Shown: piece by piece, positions 1 through 7,607 of the stretch
Layout: every line of letters starts with the position of its first letter
How positions within the stretch are numbered: the stretch's first letter is position 1
Source: an uncultured Acetatifactor sp.
GTDB taxonomy: Bacteria > Bacillota > Clostridia > Lachnospirales > Lachnospiraceae
Direction: 5' to 3'
DNA: 15,723 nt
NCBI GenBank assembly: GCA_934394665.1
Contig: CAKRRS010000065.1
Coordinates: 1-15,723, forward strand
The notes under the pieces: model-generated
What the model was told of the DNA's origin: nothing
Databases searched by the model: none
The model's input: the letters and a program-made list of their open reading frames with translations, nothing else
Made by a program: the position numbers and the translations under genes

Positions 1-1
1 T

Positions 2-1366
2 GGTGTGTGGGTATATTACTGGCTGATTGAACGAAACGAGGATACAATCGTAGCAGACGGTGCAAACACTACCCTCAGACCTGAGGCGGAAGTTACTGCA
101 ACGGACGAAATACAATATCTTCATGTCGCAGCAGTAGATGTTGCCGGAAATATAGGGAAAACGGCGCATATACGGATCGAACAGAAAAATATATTATGGA
201 AGCTTTATACCAGACAGCTTTTGCTGGAGGAGACTGTAGAAAATATATATCCGGCAGCGGATAAAACATGGTATGTCCGGGCGGATGGGAAAACCCCGTT
301 TACCTTAAAAAATGCAGCTTATATGGAAGGCGCTGCCAGAGAGGACTATCAGTTAAATGAAACCATTTATGAGGTAATATTGCCGGATGGCAGTGTTTCC
401 AAAAACAGGATATACACACCCTCTGCAAAAATAATAAAAGGAACGCTGAAAACAGAGGCATCCGGTCTGACCTATGCTATAGAAGGAACCGGTGTATTAC
501 AGCAGTATCCATACTCGTACACAGTGCGTTCCAATCAAAACAGAGAGCTCACCGGCGTACAGAAATTTGTGATTGGCAGGGAATGGTCAGGGCAGCGGAT
601 ACAGGTGATACCGGCAGCCGCTGCCGACAGCGGAGCAGACAAGGTATTTTCCGTGCACGAACAGGATGTGCAAAATCAGATCATTTTGATCGCCGACGGA
701 GAACCACCGGTCATTCATGGCATGGAGATCCTGGAGCAGAAGAACCTGATTGACCGTAGAGAAGGCAGTCTTACCATCCGGGTCACGGCAGAAGATCCCA
801 TCAGTGGCATACAGAAATTTTATCTGAAAATCCATAACACGGATAATGACATTTCACAGACGTATTTTCCCGGTGAGGACGGGTCCGTTACCATCACGAT
901 TACGGAAGATGATCCGGTATTCAGCGGTGATTTTACCGTATTGGGATACGCAATAGACCATGTGGGGAATGAAAACAGTTGTATTTACGGGACTACGGAA
1001 TTTGCCCTGGAGAGCAGTGTGGAACGTATTCTGGAACCGCACGATCCGGTATTCAAGTGTGGAGAAAGCGGCAATCTTACATTTACTACCTGGGGATATG
1101 CCGACCGGGTGGAAGTGATTTTTCCGGAATGCATGACAACACTGGATCCCCAATTGCATCAAATCTATGACTATACGGAAAATCCCGGCTATAAAGTCAC
1201 GGAAAGTCTGAACTTTATGATTCCTTTGTACACTCCGGAAAACCAGAACCTTGAGATCACGGTGCGTGCTTACAAAGGAGACAAGAAGCTGGAAGAACAT
1301 CCGGCAATCAGTGTGATCGGCGTATCCGGAACCGTACTGGATGAACTGCGTACACGTTTGCGATAA
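2..1366 (+). CDS. Partial Ig-like beta-domain surface/secreted protein (5' end outside window)
   Basis: The reading frame is open to the left edge, so only the C-terminal 454 or so residues are present and the GTG at position 5 is probably not the true start. The visible part looks like a series of beta-sandwich modules. It has alternating hydrophobic strands and two copies of a phrase typical of bacterial Ig-like domains: AVDVAGNIG near residue 45 and AIDHVGNEN near residue 315. No catalytic motif, LPXTG sorting signal or C-terminal membrane anchor is visible, and the protein ends in a basic tail (LRTRLR). The next gene begins 21 bases downstream, so the two are probably co-transcribed. Because that gene resembles a prepilin peptidase, a role as an extracellular protein linked to a pilus or surface assembly is plausible, but this is inference. 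Exact function is not recognised. Confidence 0.6.
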   Translation, partial: GVWVYYWLIERNEDTIVADGANTTLRPEAEVTATDEIQYLHVAAVDVAGNIGKTAHIRIEQKNILWKLYTRQLLLEETVENIYPAADKTWYVRADGKTPFTLKNAAYMEGAAREDYQLNETIYEVILPDGSVSKNRIYTPSAKIIKGTLKTEASGLTYAIEGTGVLQQYPYSYTVRSNQNRELTGVQKFVIGREWSGQRIQVIPAAAADSGADKVFSVHEQDVQNQIILIADGEPPVIHGMEILEQKNLIDRREGSLTIRVTAEDPISGIQKFYLKIHNTDNDISQTYFPGEDGSVTITITEDDPVFSGDFTVLGYAIDHVGNENSCIYGTTEFALESSVERILEPHDPVFKCGESGNLTFTTWGYADRVEVIFPECMTTLDPQLHQIYDYTENPGYKVTESLNFMIPLYTPENQNLEITVRAYKGDKKLEEHPAISVIGVSGTVLDELRTRLR

Positions 1367-1387
1367 AGGAGGTATCACAGGAGCGGT

Positions 1388-2113
1388 ATGGGCAGCAAGG
1401 GATTGGTATTCCCAATGATGATAATCGGGTTGTTAGGAGCGGTAGTCTATGGCAGTGCCATGTGGCTGCTACATCTGTCTGATTCTGTAAAACCAGTATC
1501 ATTTACGAAGAAGGAAATGCGGATTCTCGTGGGAATGAGCTGGGGGAACGCGACTGTCATCACAGGTATCTGCCGGTTGGGAGAAATGCTTAGGGGCATC
1601 TCGGAAGAAAGCAGGGTTCCTTATCCCGTATGGGAAGGCGTGCTGCTCGGATTATTGGCGGGAGGGCTGTTAGCAGCTGCCTGGATGGATGTGAAAAGCT
1701 GCTATGTGTATAATTATGTATGGTGGTGGTGTCTGCTGTGGATCATACTATTGTTGTGGCTTTCGCAAGTGTTTCCGCCTTCTTTTCCGGGAATCAGTTT
1801 CTCTCAGGTGGCAGCAGCCGTCGGATTTATTGTGCTGCAGCAATGCTTCTTCGCAAAAATGTACGGCAGAGCTGACAGCCACGCCTTTTCGGTGTGCGCC
1901 TTTGCAAGCTGTTATTTTTGCGGAAATATGATTTGGTTTTTCATACATATGTTGTTGGCGGTAATCTTACTTGCGGTAGTACAATTGTGGAACAAAAATG
2001 TGACACGGGATGGGAGACTGTACACACCGAAGCCGTTTGTTCCTTATATCATAATAACCTTCTGGCTGGAAATACTTTGTATGCTCTGCCTGGAATGGAA
2101 AGCTTATCAATAG
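1388..2113 (+). CDS. A24 prepilin peptidase-like membrane protein
   Basis: This is a 241-residue protein with about six or seven hydrophobic segments. Prepilin peptidases of family A24 are aspartyl proteases in the membrane that cut the leader from type IV pilin-like proteins. Both family landmarks appear in degenerate form. D101 is followed by KSCYVYN, in the place of the usual D...R.IPN. G160-R-A-D163 stands where the family has GxGD. A KPFVPY segment near the C-terminus recalls the conserved PFGPF-type stretch. There is no N-terminal cysteine-rich methylase domain, so it resembles the short peptidase-only or TadV-like forms. The start is supported by AGGAG at 1379-1383, four bases before the ATG; a second AAGGAGG lies at 1366-1372. 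It follows the Ig-like protein gene closely. Family assignment is moderately sure and activity is not proven. Confidence 0.6.
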   Translation: MGSKGLVFPMMIIGLLGAVVYGSAMWLLHLSDSVKPVSFTKKEMRILVGMSWGNATVITGICRLGEMLRGISEESRVPYPVWEGVLLGLLAGGLLAAAWMDVKSCYVYNYVWWWCLLWIILLLWLSQVFPPSFPGISFSQVAAAVGFIVLQQCFFAKMYGRADSHAFSVCAFASCYFCGNMIWFFIHMLLAVILLAVVQLWNKNVTRDGRLYTPKPFVPYIIITFWLEILCMLCLEWKAYQ

Positions 2114-2143
2114 ACAGGCATGTGGGTAGCCATGTGAATAACG

Positions 2144-2173
2144 TATTGCCCAATAACGCATATTTATGCATAA
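2144..2173. repeat. Cluster of short palindromes upstream of the importer promoter
   Basis: Three small inverted repeats are packed into 30 bases just before the -35 box: TATTG-CC-CAATA (2144-2155), GCATA-TT-TATGC (2158-2169) and the perfect palindrome TTATGCATAA (2164-2173). The last two overlap. Their position suggests binding sites for a regulator or mutually exclusive stem-loops. No known operator was recognised. Confidence 0.45.
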
Positions 2174-2177
2174 ACAG

Positions 2178-2206
2178 TTGCGCATCTTTTTAAAAAGTGC
2201 TATAGT
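2178..2206 (+). promoter_or_regulatory. Sigma-A promoter of the amino acid importer
   Basis: TTGCGC (2178-2183) is separated by 17 bases from TATAGT (2201-2206). The TGC immediately before the -10 box makes it an extended -10 promoter. The spacer contains the perfect palindrome CTTTTTAAAAAG (2186-2197). Transcription should start near 2213, about 44 bases before the lipoprotein gene. Confidence 0.75.
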
Positions 2207-2212
2207 AACTAA

Positions 2213-2224
2213 CGTTTAGAAACG
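2213..2224. promoter_or_regulatory. Possible operator at the transcription start
   Basis: CGTTT-AG-AAACG is a perfect 5+5 inverted repeat placed at the predicted +1 of the importer promoter. A repressor bound here would block initiation. The protein that might bind is not known, and chance occurrence of so short a repeat cannot be excluded. Confidence 0.35.
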
Positions 2225-2256
2225 ATGTTGGATTTTATAGACAGGAGGAAAATATT

Positions 2257-3081
2257 ATGAAAAAAGCAATCGCAATATTACTTGCAACGGTAATGTGTAC
2301 AGCAATGCTGGCAGGATGTGGTTCTGATTCTGCAGCAAAAGAGAGCACACAGGCAGCAGAAAGCAGTGTGGCGCAGACCGCTGCAGCAACCACGGAAGCT
2401 GCTGATCAGACTGAGGGTGGCGTACTGGTATTCGGTACCAACGCAGAGTTCCCTCCTTTTGAGTATGTAGGGGATGACGGAGAACCCGATGGATTCGATG
2501 TAGCCCTGATCAAGGCAGTCGGTGAGAAGCTTGGCAAGGAAGTCCGGGTAGAGAATATGGAGTTTGACTCTCTGGTAAGTTCTATCGGCAACAGAATTGA
2601 CGGTGCCATCGCAGGTATGACGGTTACTGAGGAGCGTAAGGAGCAGGTAGATTTCTCCAATCCTTACTATGAAGCTGTTCAGTTCGTGATCGTTGCAGCA
2701 GATTCCGATATCGCAACTGCCGATGATCTGAAGAATAAGACCATTGGTACCCAGCTTGGTACTACCGGTATGTTCCTGTCAGAGGATATCGAGGGTGCTA
2801 CCGCACAGACCTACAACAGAGCAGTAGATGCAGTAAATGACCTCGTAAACGGCAGAGTAGATGCAGTTATCATTGATAAGAACCCTGCAGAAGTATTCAA
2901 CACCAAATTCGAGGGTAAGGTTAAGATCATCGACGGCGCAGAATTCGGATTCGAAACCGAGGAATATGCAATTGCACTGCCTAAGGGAAGCGAACTGGTA
3001 GAGCAGGTAAATCAGGCACTGGAAGATCTCAAGGCAGACGGTACTTTTGATGCACTGGTATCCCAGTATATCGGAGAATAG
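2257..3081 (+). CDS. Polar amino acid ABC transporter substrate-binding lipoprotein
   Basis: This 274-residue protein captures an amino acid outside the membrane and passes it to the permease encoded next. It starts with a lipoprotein signal peptide: a KK basic end, a hydrophobic core and the lipobox LAGC, so Cys21 should be lipidated. A Ser/Ala/Thr-rich linker follows to about residue 55. The body matches the SBP_bac_3 (family 3) fold, with a TNAEFPPFEY strand near residue 61, GFDVALIKAVGEKLG, the MTVTEERKEQVDFSNPYY ligand-pocket segment, and a second lobe containing GTQLGTTG. The start is fixed by AGGAGG at 2243-2248. Which amino acid it binds cannot be read reliably; cystine, glutamine and arginine binders share these motifs. 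A strong promoter lies upstream and two hairpins follow. Confidence 0.93.
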   Translation: MKKAIAILLATVMCTAMLAGCGSDSAAKESTQAAESSVAQTAAATTEAADQTEGGVLVFGTNAEFPPFEYVGDDGEPDGFDVALIKAVGEKLGKEVRVENMEFDSLVSSIGNRIDGAIAGMTVTEERKEQVDFSNPYYEAVQFVIVAADSDIATADDLKNKTIGTQLGTTGMFLSEDIEGATAQTYNRAVDAVNDLVNGRVDAVIIDKNPAEVFNTKFEGKVKIIDGAEFGFETEEYAIALPKGSELVEQVNQALEDLKADGTFDALVSQYIGE

Positions 3082-3091
3082 TTTTAAGAAA

Positions 3092-3110
3092 GCATCCATA
3101 GGAAGGATGC
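3092..3110. other. Small stem-loop after the binding-protein gene
   Basis: GCATCC (3092-3097) and GGATGC (3105-3110) can form a 6 bp stem with a 7-base loop, ten bases after the stop codon. It has no T-run, so it is more likely to protect the mRNA end than to stop transcription. Confidence 0.4.
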
Positions 3111-3147
3111 GTAGGAAACGATATAATTTTTATACAAAATATACACG

Positions 3148-3185
3148 AAAAAGAAGAGAATGGCTTGTGCCATTCTCTTCTTTTT
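3148..3185 (+). terminator. Strong intrinsic terminator inside the importer locus
   Basis: A perfect 17 bp inverted repeat (arms 3148-3164 and 3169-3185, loop TTGT) contains the core GAGAATGGC/GCCATTCTC. The outer arms are A-rich and T-rich, so the structure ends in a run of T on the + strand and A on the left flank; it could work in both directions. It lies between the lipoprotein gene and the permease gene, so it should make most transcripts end after the binding protein. Confidence 0.85.
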
Positions 3186-3283
3186 GCTATATTAAGATAG
3201 GCGGCATTTTCACAAAATGAGAAACGCTGCAAAGATTACAAAATACATTTTATACATTCCATAAGAAAGGCATAGGAAATAAC

Positions 3284-3973
3284 ATGCAAAATATCTGGCA
3301 ACATATTTATGCAGCCTTCATTGAAGCGGACAGATGGAAGCTTTATTTGAAAGGACTGGGAGTCACCTTAGAGGTTTCATTTTTTGCGGCACTGCTTGGT
3401 ATTCTGATCGGAACCATAGCGGCATTTTTGAAATTGTCCACGAGACGAAACGGTTCTAAGACCATTGCGTCACGGATTGCAAGTGCTTATATCGATATTA
3501 TCAGAGGTACGCCTACCACGGTGCAGCTGCTGATTATGTGGTCCGGTATTCTGGCCACCTGCAAAAACAGCGTATTGATTGCCAGTCTGACTTTCGGTAT
3601 CAATTCCGGAGCTTACGTAGCAGAGATTGTCAGAGCCGGTATTCTGGCAGTGGACAAGGGGCAGATGGAGGCAGGAAGATCTCTGGGACTGAACAAATTC
3701 CAGACCATGCGCTATGTCATTATCCCTCAGGCATTCAAGAGTATTCTGCCGCCGCTTGGCAATGAATTTATTGTATTGATCAAGGAAACTTCTATTGTAG
3801 GTTACGTCGGAATGAGTGATCTTACCCGTGTGGCAAACCAGATGACATCCAAGCTGTTTGATGTATTTACACCGCTTCTTGGTATCGCATTCATCTATTT
3901 TGTATTGACCAAGGTGTTATCCATCCTGCTGGCAAAACTGGAAAGGAGACTGCGTAAGAGTGATAATCGTTAA
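3284..3973 (+). CDS. Polar amino acid ABC transporter permease
   Basis: This 229-residue inner-membrane subunit has about five hydrophobic segments and belongs to the His/Glu/Gln/Arg permease family. Near residue 127 it carries the EAA loop ([21 protein letters not shown]), which docks onto the ATPase, and it has the [12 protein letters not shown] segment common to this family. It should form a homodimeric channel with the ATPase encoded directly after it. The start ATG is preceded by AGGAA at 3274-3278. A terminator separates it from the binding-protein gene, so its expression depends on readthrough or on a weak promoter in 3186-3283. I see no convincing one, only TATACA at 3251 with a poor -35. 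Its 3' end overlaps the ATPase gene by 14 bases, which points to translational coupling. Confidence 0.93.
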   Translation: MQNIWQHIYAAFIEADRWKLYLKGLGVTLEVSFFAALLGILIGTIAAFLKLSTRRNGSKTIASRIASAYIDIIRGTPTTVQLLIMWSGILATCKNSVLIASLTFGINSGAYVAEIVRAGILAVDKGQMEAGRSLGLNKFQTMRYVIIPQAFKSILPPLGNEFIVLIKETSIVGYVGMSDLTRVANQMTSKLFDVFTPLLGIAFIYFVLTKVLSILLAKLERRLRKSDNR

Positions 3974-4682
3974 AGATCTGCATAAAAGTTTTGAAGAGAA
4001 TCATGTATTAAATGGGGTGAATTATCATATTCATCCCGGTGAGAAAATCGTAGTGGTCGGTCCTTCCGGATCCGGCAAGAGTACGTTCCTTCGCTGCCTG
4101 AATCTGCTGGAAAGACCTACTAGCGGCGAAATCTGGTTCGATGGACAAAATATTACCGATCCCAGGATCGACATCAATAAAGTACGTCAGCACATGGGCA
4201 TGGTATTTCAGCATTTTAATCTGTTCAACAACCTTACGATTATGAACAATATCACACTTGCTCCGGTGCAACTAAAGCTGATGAGCGAGGAAGAAGCAAA
4301 AGAGAATGCACTGAAACTGCTGAAAAGAGTAGGGCTGGAGGAAAAGGCAGATGCTTACCCCGCTTCTTTGAGTGGCGGACAGAAGCAGAGAATTGCCATT
4401 GTCAGATCCCTCGCCATGAATCCCAGGGTAATGCTGTTTGATGAACCGACTTCTGCACTGGATCCGGAAATGGTAGGAGAAGTGCTTGAGGTTATGAAGG
4501 AACTGGCAGAAAGCGGCATGACCATGGTTGTTGTCACGCATGAGATGGGCTTTGCCAGAGAAGTGGGCACCAGGGTTCTGTTTATGGACGGCGGTAACAT
4601 TGTGGAAGAAAATACGCCGCAGGAATTCTTTAGTAATCCTCAGAGCCCCAGATTACAGGAATTTTTGTCTAAAGTATTGTAA
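3960..4682 (+). CDS. Polar amino acid ABC transporter ATP-binding protein
   Basis: This 240-residue ATPase drives amino acid import. All nucleotide-binding motifs are present: Walker [10 protein letters not shown] near residue 34, the Q-loop in MVFQHFNLF, the signature LSGGQKQR near residue 137, Walker B VMLFDEP followed by the D-loop SALD, and the H-loop VTHEMGF. The length and motif wording match the GlnQ/HisP/TcyC group. The start is a GTG inside the end of the permease gene, supported by AGGAG at 3944-3948. There is no terminator before the next gene, so the glycosyltransferase may be read through from here. Confidence 0.95.
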   Translation: MIIVKDLHKSFEENHVLNGVNYHIHPGEKIVVVGPSGSGKSTFLRCLNLLERPTSGEIWFDGQNITDPRIDINKVRQHMGMVFQHFNLFNNLTIMNNITLAPVQLKLMSEEEAKENALKLLKRVGLEEKADAYPASLSGGQKQRIAIVRSLAMNPRVMLFDEPTSALDPEMVGEVLEVMKELAESGMTMVVVTHEMGFAREVGTRVLFMDGGNIVEENTPQEFFSNPQSPRLQEFLSKVL

Positions 4683-4791
4683 TTGGAGACAATCGTAAAA
4701 ACGATACCGGTAAGAAATAGAAGATATGCGTATGCAAACTACGAAATCTGTCGAATGTAGGTATCAAATGGATGAAAAACAGGTAGGAAGC

Positions 4792-5820
4792 ATGATTACA
4801 ATATCTGTATGTATGATTGTAAAAAACGAAGAGAAAGTACTGGCCAGATGCCTGGACAGTATCGCGGATCTGGCAGATGAGATCATTATCGTCGACACGG
4901 GATCCACAGATACCACCAAACAGATTGCCGCAAAGTACACGGACAATGTCTACGATTTTACCTGGATGGATGATTTCAGTGCAGCGAGAAATTTTGCCTT
5001 TTCCAAAGCTACGCAAGAGTACATTTATTCCGCAGATGCGGATGAGGTACTTTCGGAAGAAAACAGGCAGAAATTCCGAATCTTGAAAGAAACTCTGCTG
5101 CCTGAGATCGAAATCGTCCAGATGAAATACGGGAACCAGCTGCAAAACGGAACAGTTTATAATTTTGACGAAGAATATCGCCCCAAACTGTTCCGCAGAC
5201 TACGGAACTTTGTATGGGAAGAACCGATTCATGAGATGATCCGGCTGGAACCGGTGGTGTATGACAGTGATATTGTGATCACACATCTGCCGGAACGGAA
5301 CCATGCAAGCAGAGATCTGAATAATTTCCACAGGCAGACCCTGCAGGGCAGGCTCCTTTCCAGAAGACTTTACGGTATGTATGCAAGAGAACTGTTTCTG
5401 GCCGGAGAAGATCAGGATTTCCTGCATGCTGAAGATTATTTTCAGGCAGAAGTCGTATCCTGTGACAGAACACCGGACGAAATTACGGAAGGTTGTTGTG
5501 TGGCAGTAAGAGCAGCCAGACTGCGGGGAGATACGGTATCGTTTTTCAAATATGCATCCAAGGTAATTGCAGGAGACGGCTGCTCGGAAATCTGTTGTGA
5601 AATGGGACATTTTTATGAGGAGGCGGAAGATACAGAGGAAGCCGCCATCTGGTATTACAATGCCGCGTATGAGACACAGCCGGTACTGTCACTTCGCAGT
5701 TCTGTAGAAGAGCCGTTGCAGGGACTGATCCGATGTTATGAGAAAATGGAACTTCCCGAACAGGCGGAAAGCTATCGCCTGGAACTGGAACAACGTTGCA
5801 GGAAGCAGGACAAGGAATGA
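4792..5820 (+). CDS. Family 2 glycosyltransferase with C-terminal TPR-like helices
   Basis: The N-terminal half is a GT-A fold glycosyltransferase of the GT2/SunS-like type: SVCMIVKNEE at the start, the nucleotide-sugar motif DTGSTD (residues 35-40), WMDDFSAARN near residue 58, and a DxD metal-binding motif as SADADE (Asp82 and Asp84). A later WEEPIHE segment resembles the acceptor-side motif of these enzymes. The C-terminal part, from about residue 220, is helical and looks like degenerate tetratricopeptide repeats (AAIWYYNAAYETQP and the following helices). It is predicted to be cytoplasmic, transferring a sugar to a protein or cell-surface precursor; the acceptor is unknown. In-frame ATGs also exist at 4726 and 4768. 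I chose 4792 because the family homology begins there, although its ribosome site (AGG at 4781 or AGGAAG at 4785-4790) is not ideal. Confidence 0.82.
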   Translation: MITISVCMIVKNEEKVLARCLDSIADLADEIIIVDTGSTDTTKQIAAKYTDNVYDFTWMDDFSAARNFAFSKATQEYIYSADADEVLSEENRQKFRILKETLLPEIEIVQMKYGNQLQNGTVYNFDEEYRPKLFRRLRNFVWEEPIHEMIRLEPVVYDSDIVITHLPERNHASRDLNNFHRQTLQGRLLSRRLYGMYARELFLAGEDQDFLHAEDYFQAEVVSCDRTPDEITEGCCVAVRAARLRGDTVSFFKYASKVIAGDGCSEICCEMGHFYEEAEDTEEAAIWYYNAAYETQPVLSLRSSVEEPLQGLIRCYEKMELPEQAESYRLELEQRCRKQDKE

Positions 5821-5859
5821 ACGGAAACAGGCAAATACAATGCCGGAGAAAATGAAAAT

Positions 5860-5895
5860 GGCCTAACACTACCCTTTGCGCACGAGTGTATGGCT
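5860..5895 (+). other. Imperfect stem-loop upstream of hisC
   Basis: GGCC-TA-ACACT (5860-5870) can pair with AGTGT-AT-GGCT (5885-5895) around a 14-base loop, leaving a 2x2 internal loop. There is no T-run after it. It could be an mRNA leader structure between the glycosyltransferase and hisC, and its function is unknown. Confidence 0.3.
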
Positions 5896-5930
5896 AATAA
5901 GGAAAATGTGTGCAGAATGAGGAGCAAATT

Positions 5931-6986
5931 ATGAAGTGGGAAGAAAATGTACGTAAGGTGGTTCCTTATGTGGCAGGCGAGCAGCCGAACCGCCCGAACA
6001 TGATCAAACTAAACACCAATGAGTGTCCGTATCCCCCTGCGCCGGGCGTACGGAAAGCAGCAGAAGATATGGAAAGTGCGGCACTTAGGCTGTATCCGAA
6101 TTCCAATGCGCAGCCGTTGGTAGATGCGCTGGCAGCCTATTATCATGTAAAACCGGAGCAGGTATTTGTGGGGGTCGGATCCGATGATGTACTGTCTATG
6201 GCTTTCCTGACATTTTTTAACAGCGGAAAACCGATCTTGTTCCCGGATGTGACCTATTCCTTCTATGATGTATGGGCGGATCTGTACCGGATTCCGTATC
6301 ATACCTGTCCACTGAATGAGGACTGGCACATCAATCCTGAGGATTACAAGCAGCCAAACGGTGGTATCATTTTCCCGAATCCCAATGCACCGACCGGTGT
6401 GGAAGAATCCCTGGAGATGGTGGAAGAGATCCTGCAGGCGAATCCGGATGTCGTAGTCATCGTGGATGAGGCGTATGTGGACTTTGGCGGCAAGAGTGCG
6501 CTGCCGCTACTGGAAAAATATGATAATCTTTTGGTGGTACAGACTTTTTCCAAATCCAGAGCCATGGCGGGAATGCGCATCGGCTTCTGCATCGGCAACG
6601 AAAAACTGATTCATTACCTGAACGACGTGAAGTTTTCCTTTAATTCCTATACGATGAACTATCCTTCCCAGATCCTGGGCGTGGAAGCGGTGAAAGACGA
6701 TGCTTATTTCAAGGCAACGACAGCAAAGATCGTTGCAACCAGAGAACGGGTGAAAAAGGAGCTGGCAGAGCTTGGATTTACGTTCCCGGATTCCAAAGCA
6801 AACTTTATCTTTGCGTCTCATAAGGAGGTTCCTGCGGAAGCATTGTTCCGGGCGCTTCGTGCCGCGGATATTTATGTCAGACACTGGAACAAGCCCCGGA
6901 TTGCCAATTCCCTGCGTATCACTGTCGGTACCGATGAGGAAATGGACAGCCTGATTGCCTTTTTGAAAAAATATCTGAAGCAATAG
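5931..6986 (+). CDS. hisC: Histidinol-phosphate aminotransferase
   Basis: HisC is a PLP-dependent enzyme that converts imidazole-acetol phosphate to histidinol phosphate in histidine synthesis. The 351-residue protein shows the aminotransferase class I/II landmarks: the N-terminal KLNTNECPYPP substrate segment, PNPNAPTG near residue 148, the DEAYVDF strand holding the PLP-contacting Asp and Tyr, the Schiff-base lysine K208 in TFSKSRAMAGMRIG, and an arginine near the end in NSLRITVG. The length fits the family. The start ATG at 5931 has AGGAG at 5920-5924, six bases upstream; an in-frame GTG at 5910 adds seven residues but has no better site. No other his genes are nearby, so it may also serve as a general aromatic or phenylalanine aminotransferase, as some HisC-like proteins do. 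Confidence 0.9.
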   Translation: MKWEENVRKVVPYVAGEQPNRPNMIKLNTNECPYPPAPGVRKAAEDMESAALRLYPNSNAQPLVDALAAYYHVKPEQVFVGVGSDDVLSMAFLTFFNSGKPILFPDVTYSFYDVWADLYRIPYHTCPLNEDWHINPEDYKQPNGGIIFPNPNAPTGVEESLEMVEEILQANPDVVVIVDEAYVDFGGKSALPLLEKYDNLLVVQTFSKSRAMAGMRIGFCIGNEKLIHYLNDVKFSFNSYTMNYPSQILGVEAVKDDAYFKATTAKIVATRERVKKELAELGFTFPDSKANFIFASHKEVPAEALFRALRAADIYVRHWNKPRIANSLRITVGTDEEMDSLIAFLKKYLKQ

Positions 6987-6988
6987 AA

Positions 6989-7019
6989 GAATTGCGCACA
7001 ATGTCGTCCTGAGCAATTC
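6989..7019 (+). other. Stem-loop directly after hisC
   Basis: GAATTGC (6989-6995) and GCAATTC (7013-7019) form a perfect 7 bp stem with a 17-base loop, starting two bases after the hisC stop codon. Only a few T residues follow, so it is a poor terminator and may instead shield the mRNA or reduce readthrough. Confidence 0.35.
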
Positions 7020-7060
7020 AGTTTCCTATGGAATAAAATAAAAAGAATTGGAGTAAACAC

Positions 7061-7537
7061 ATGTTAAAAAAGTATTTAATGATTTTTCTGGTATCTATGG
7101 TTCCACTGATTGAGCTGCGCGGAGCTGTTCCCATTGCCGTCGGCATGAATCTTCCGCTGCTTCCCAGCTACATTATCTGTATTCTGGGGAATATGCTTCC
7201 GGTTCCTTTCATTTTCTTTTTCGCAAGAAAAGTTCTGGAGTGGGGGGCGGACAAGCCGGTTATCGGTAAGTTCTTCACGTTCTGTCTGGAAAAAGGTCAC
7301 AAGGGCGGTCAGAAGTTACAGGCAAAAGCCGGCAGAGGCCTGTTCGTGGCATTGCTTCTGTTCGTAGGTATTCCGCTGCCCGGAACGGGTGCCTGGACGG
7401 GAACACTGGCAGCCAGCCTGCTGGATATGGATTTTAAATCCAGCGTCATTGCCGTTATGTGCGGTGTGGTACTGGCAGGTATCATCATGGGACTGCTCAG
7501 CATGGGTGTGTTCGGTGCCCTGGGCACAATGATCTGA
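7061..7537 (+). CDS. COG2426-type small membrane protein (putative small multidrug export family)
   Basis: This 158-residue, very hydrophobic protein has about four membrane segments. It has the hallmarks of the Sm_multidrug_ex family (COG2426): VSMVPLIELRGAVPIA near the N-terminus and a PLPGTGAWTGT motif near residue 107. The name multidrug export is historical; transport by this family is weakly supported, so drug resistance should not be assumed. The start ATG has GGAG at 7050-7053. It lies between hisC and a methyltransferase gene on the same strand, with hairpin-forming spacers on both sides, so it may be transcribed with either or alone. Confidence 0.82.
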   Translation: MLKKYLMIFLVSMVPLIELRGAVPIAVGMNLPLLPSYIICILGNMLPVPFIFFFARKVLEWGADKPVIGKFFTFCLEKGHKGGQKLQAKAGRGLFVALLLFVGIPLPGTGAWTGTLAASLLDMDFKSSVIAVMCGVVLAGIIMGLLSMGVFGALGTMI

Positions 7538-7562
7538 TACAGAGATCCTGAAACAAACTGTA

Positions 7563-7607
7563 TTTTGTGCAGAACAATCTTGGAGTAACCGGATTGTGTG
7601 CACAAAA
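7563..7607. repeat. Long imperfect inverted repeat (stem-loop)
   Basis: TTTTGTGCA-GA-ACAATC (7563-7579) pairs with GATTGT-G-TGCACAAAA (7592-7607) around a 12-base loop, giving 15 base pairs interrupted by one small asymmetric internal loop. It fills much of the 170-base gap between the membrane protein and the methyltransferase. It is not followed by T residues on the + strand, so it is not a standard terminator. It could be a regulatory RNA structure, an mRNA processing site, a palindromic operator, or one copy of a dispersed repeat. Confidence 0.55.

Noticed and set aside
5876..5900. TTGCGC near 5876 as a -35 box for hisC
   Set aside because: The only nearby -10-like sequence, TAATAA at 5895, is 13 bases away, which is too close.
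5821..5930. T-box riboswitch or his leader peptide upstream of hisC
   Set aside because: The 110-base gap is too short for a T-box, has no terminator, and contains no run of His codons.
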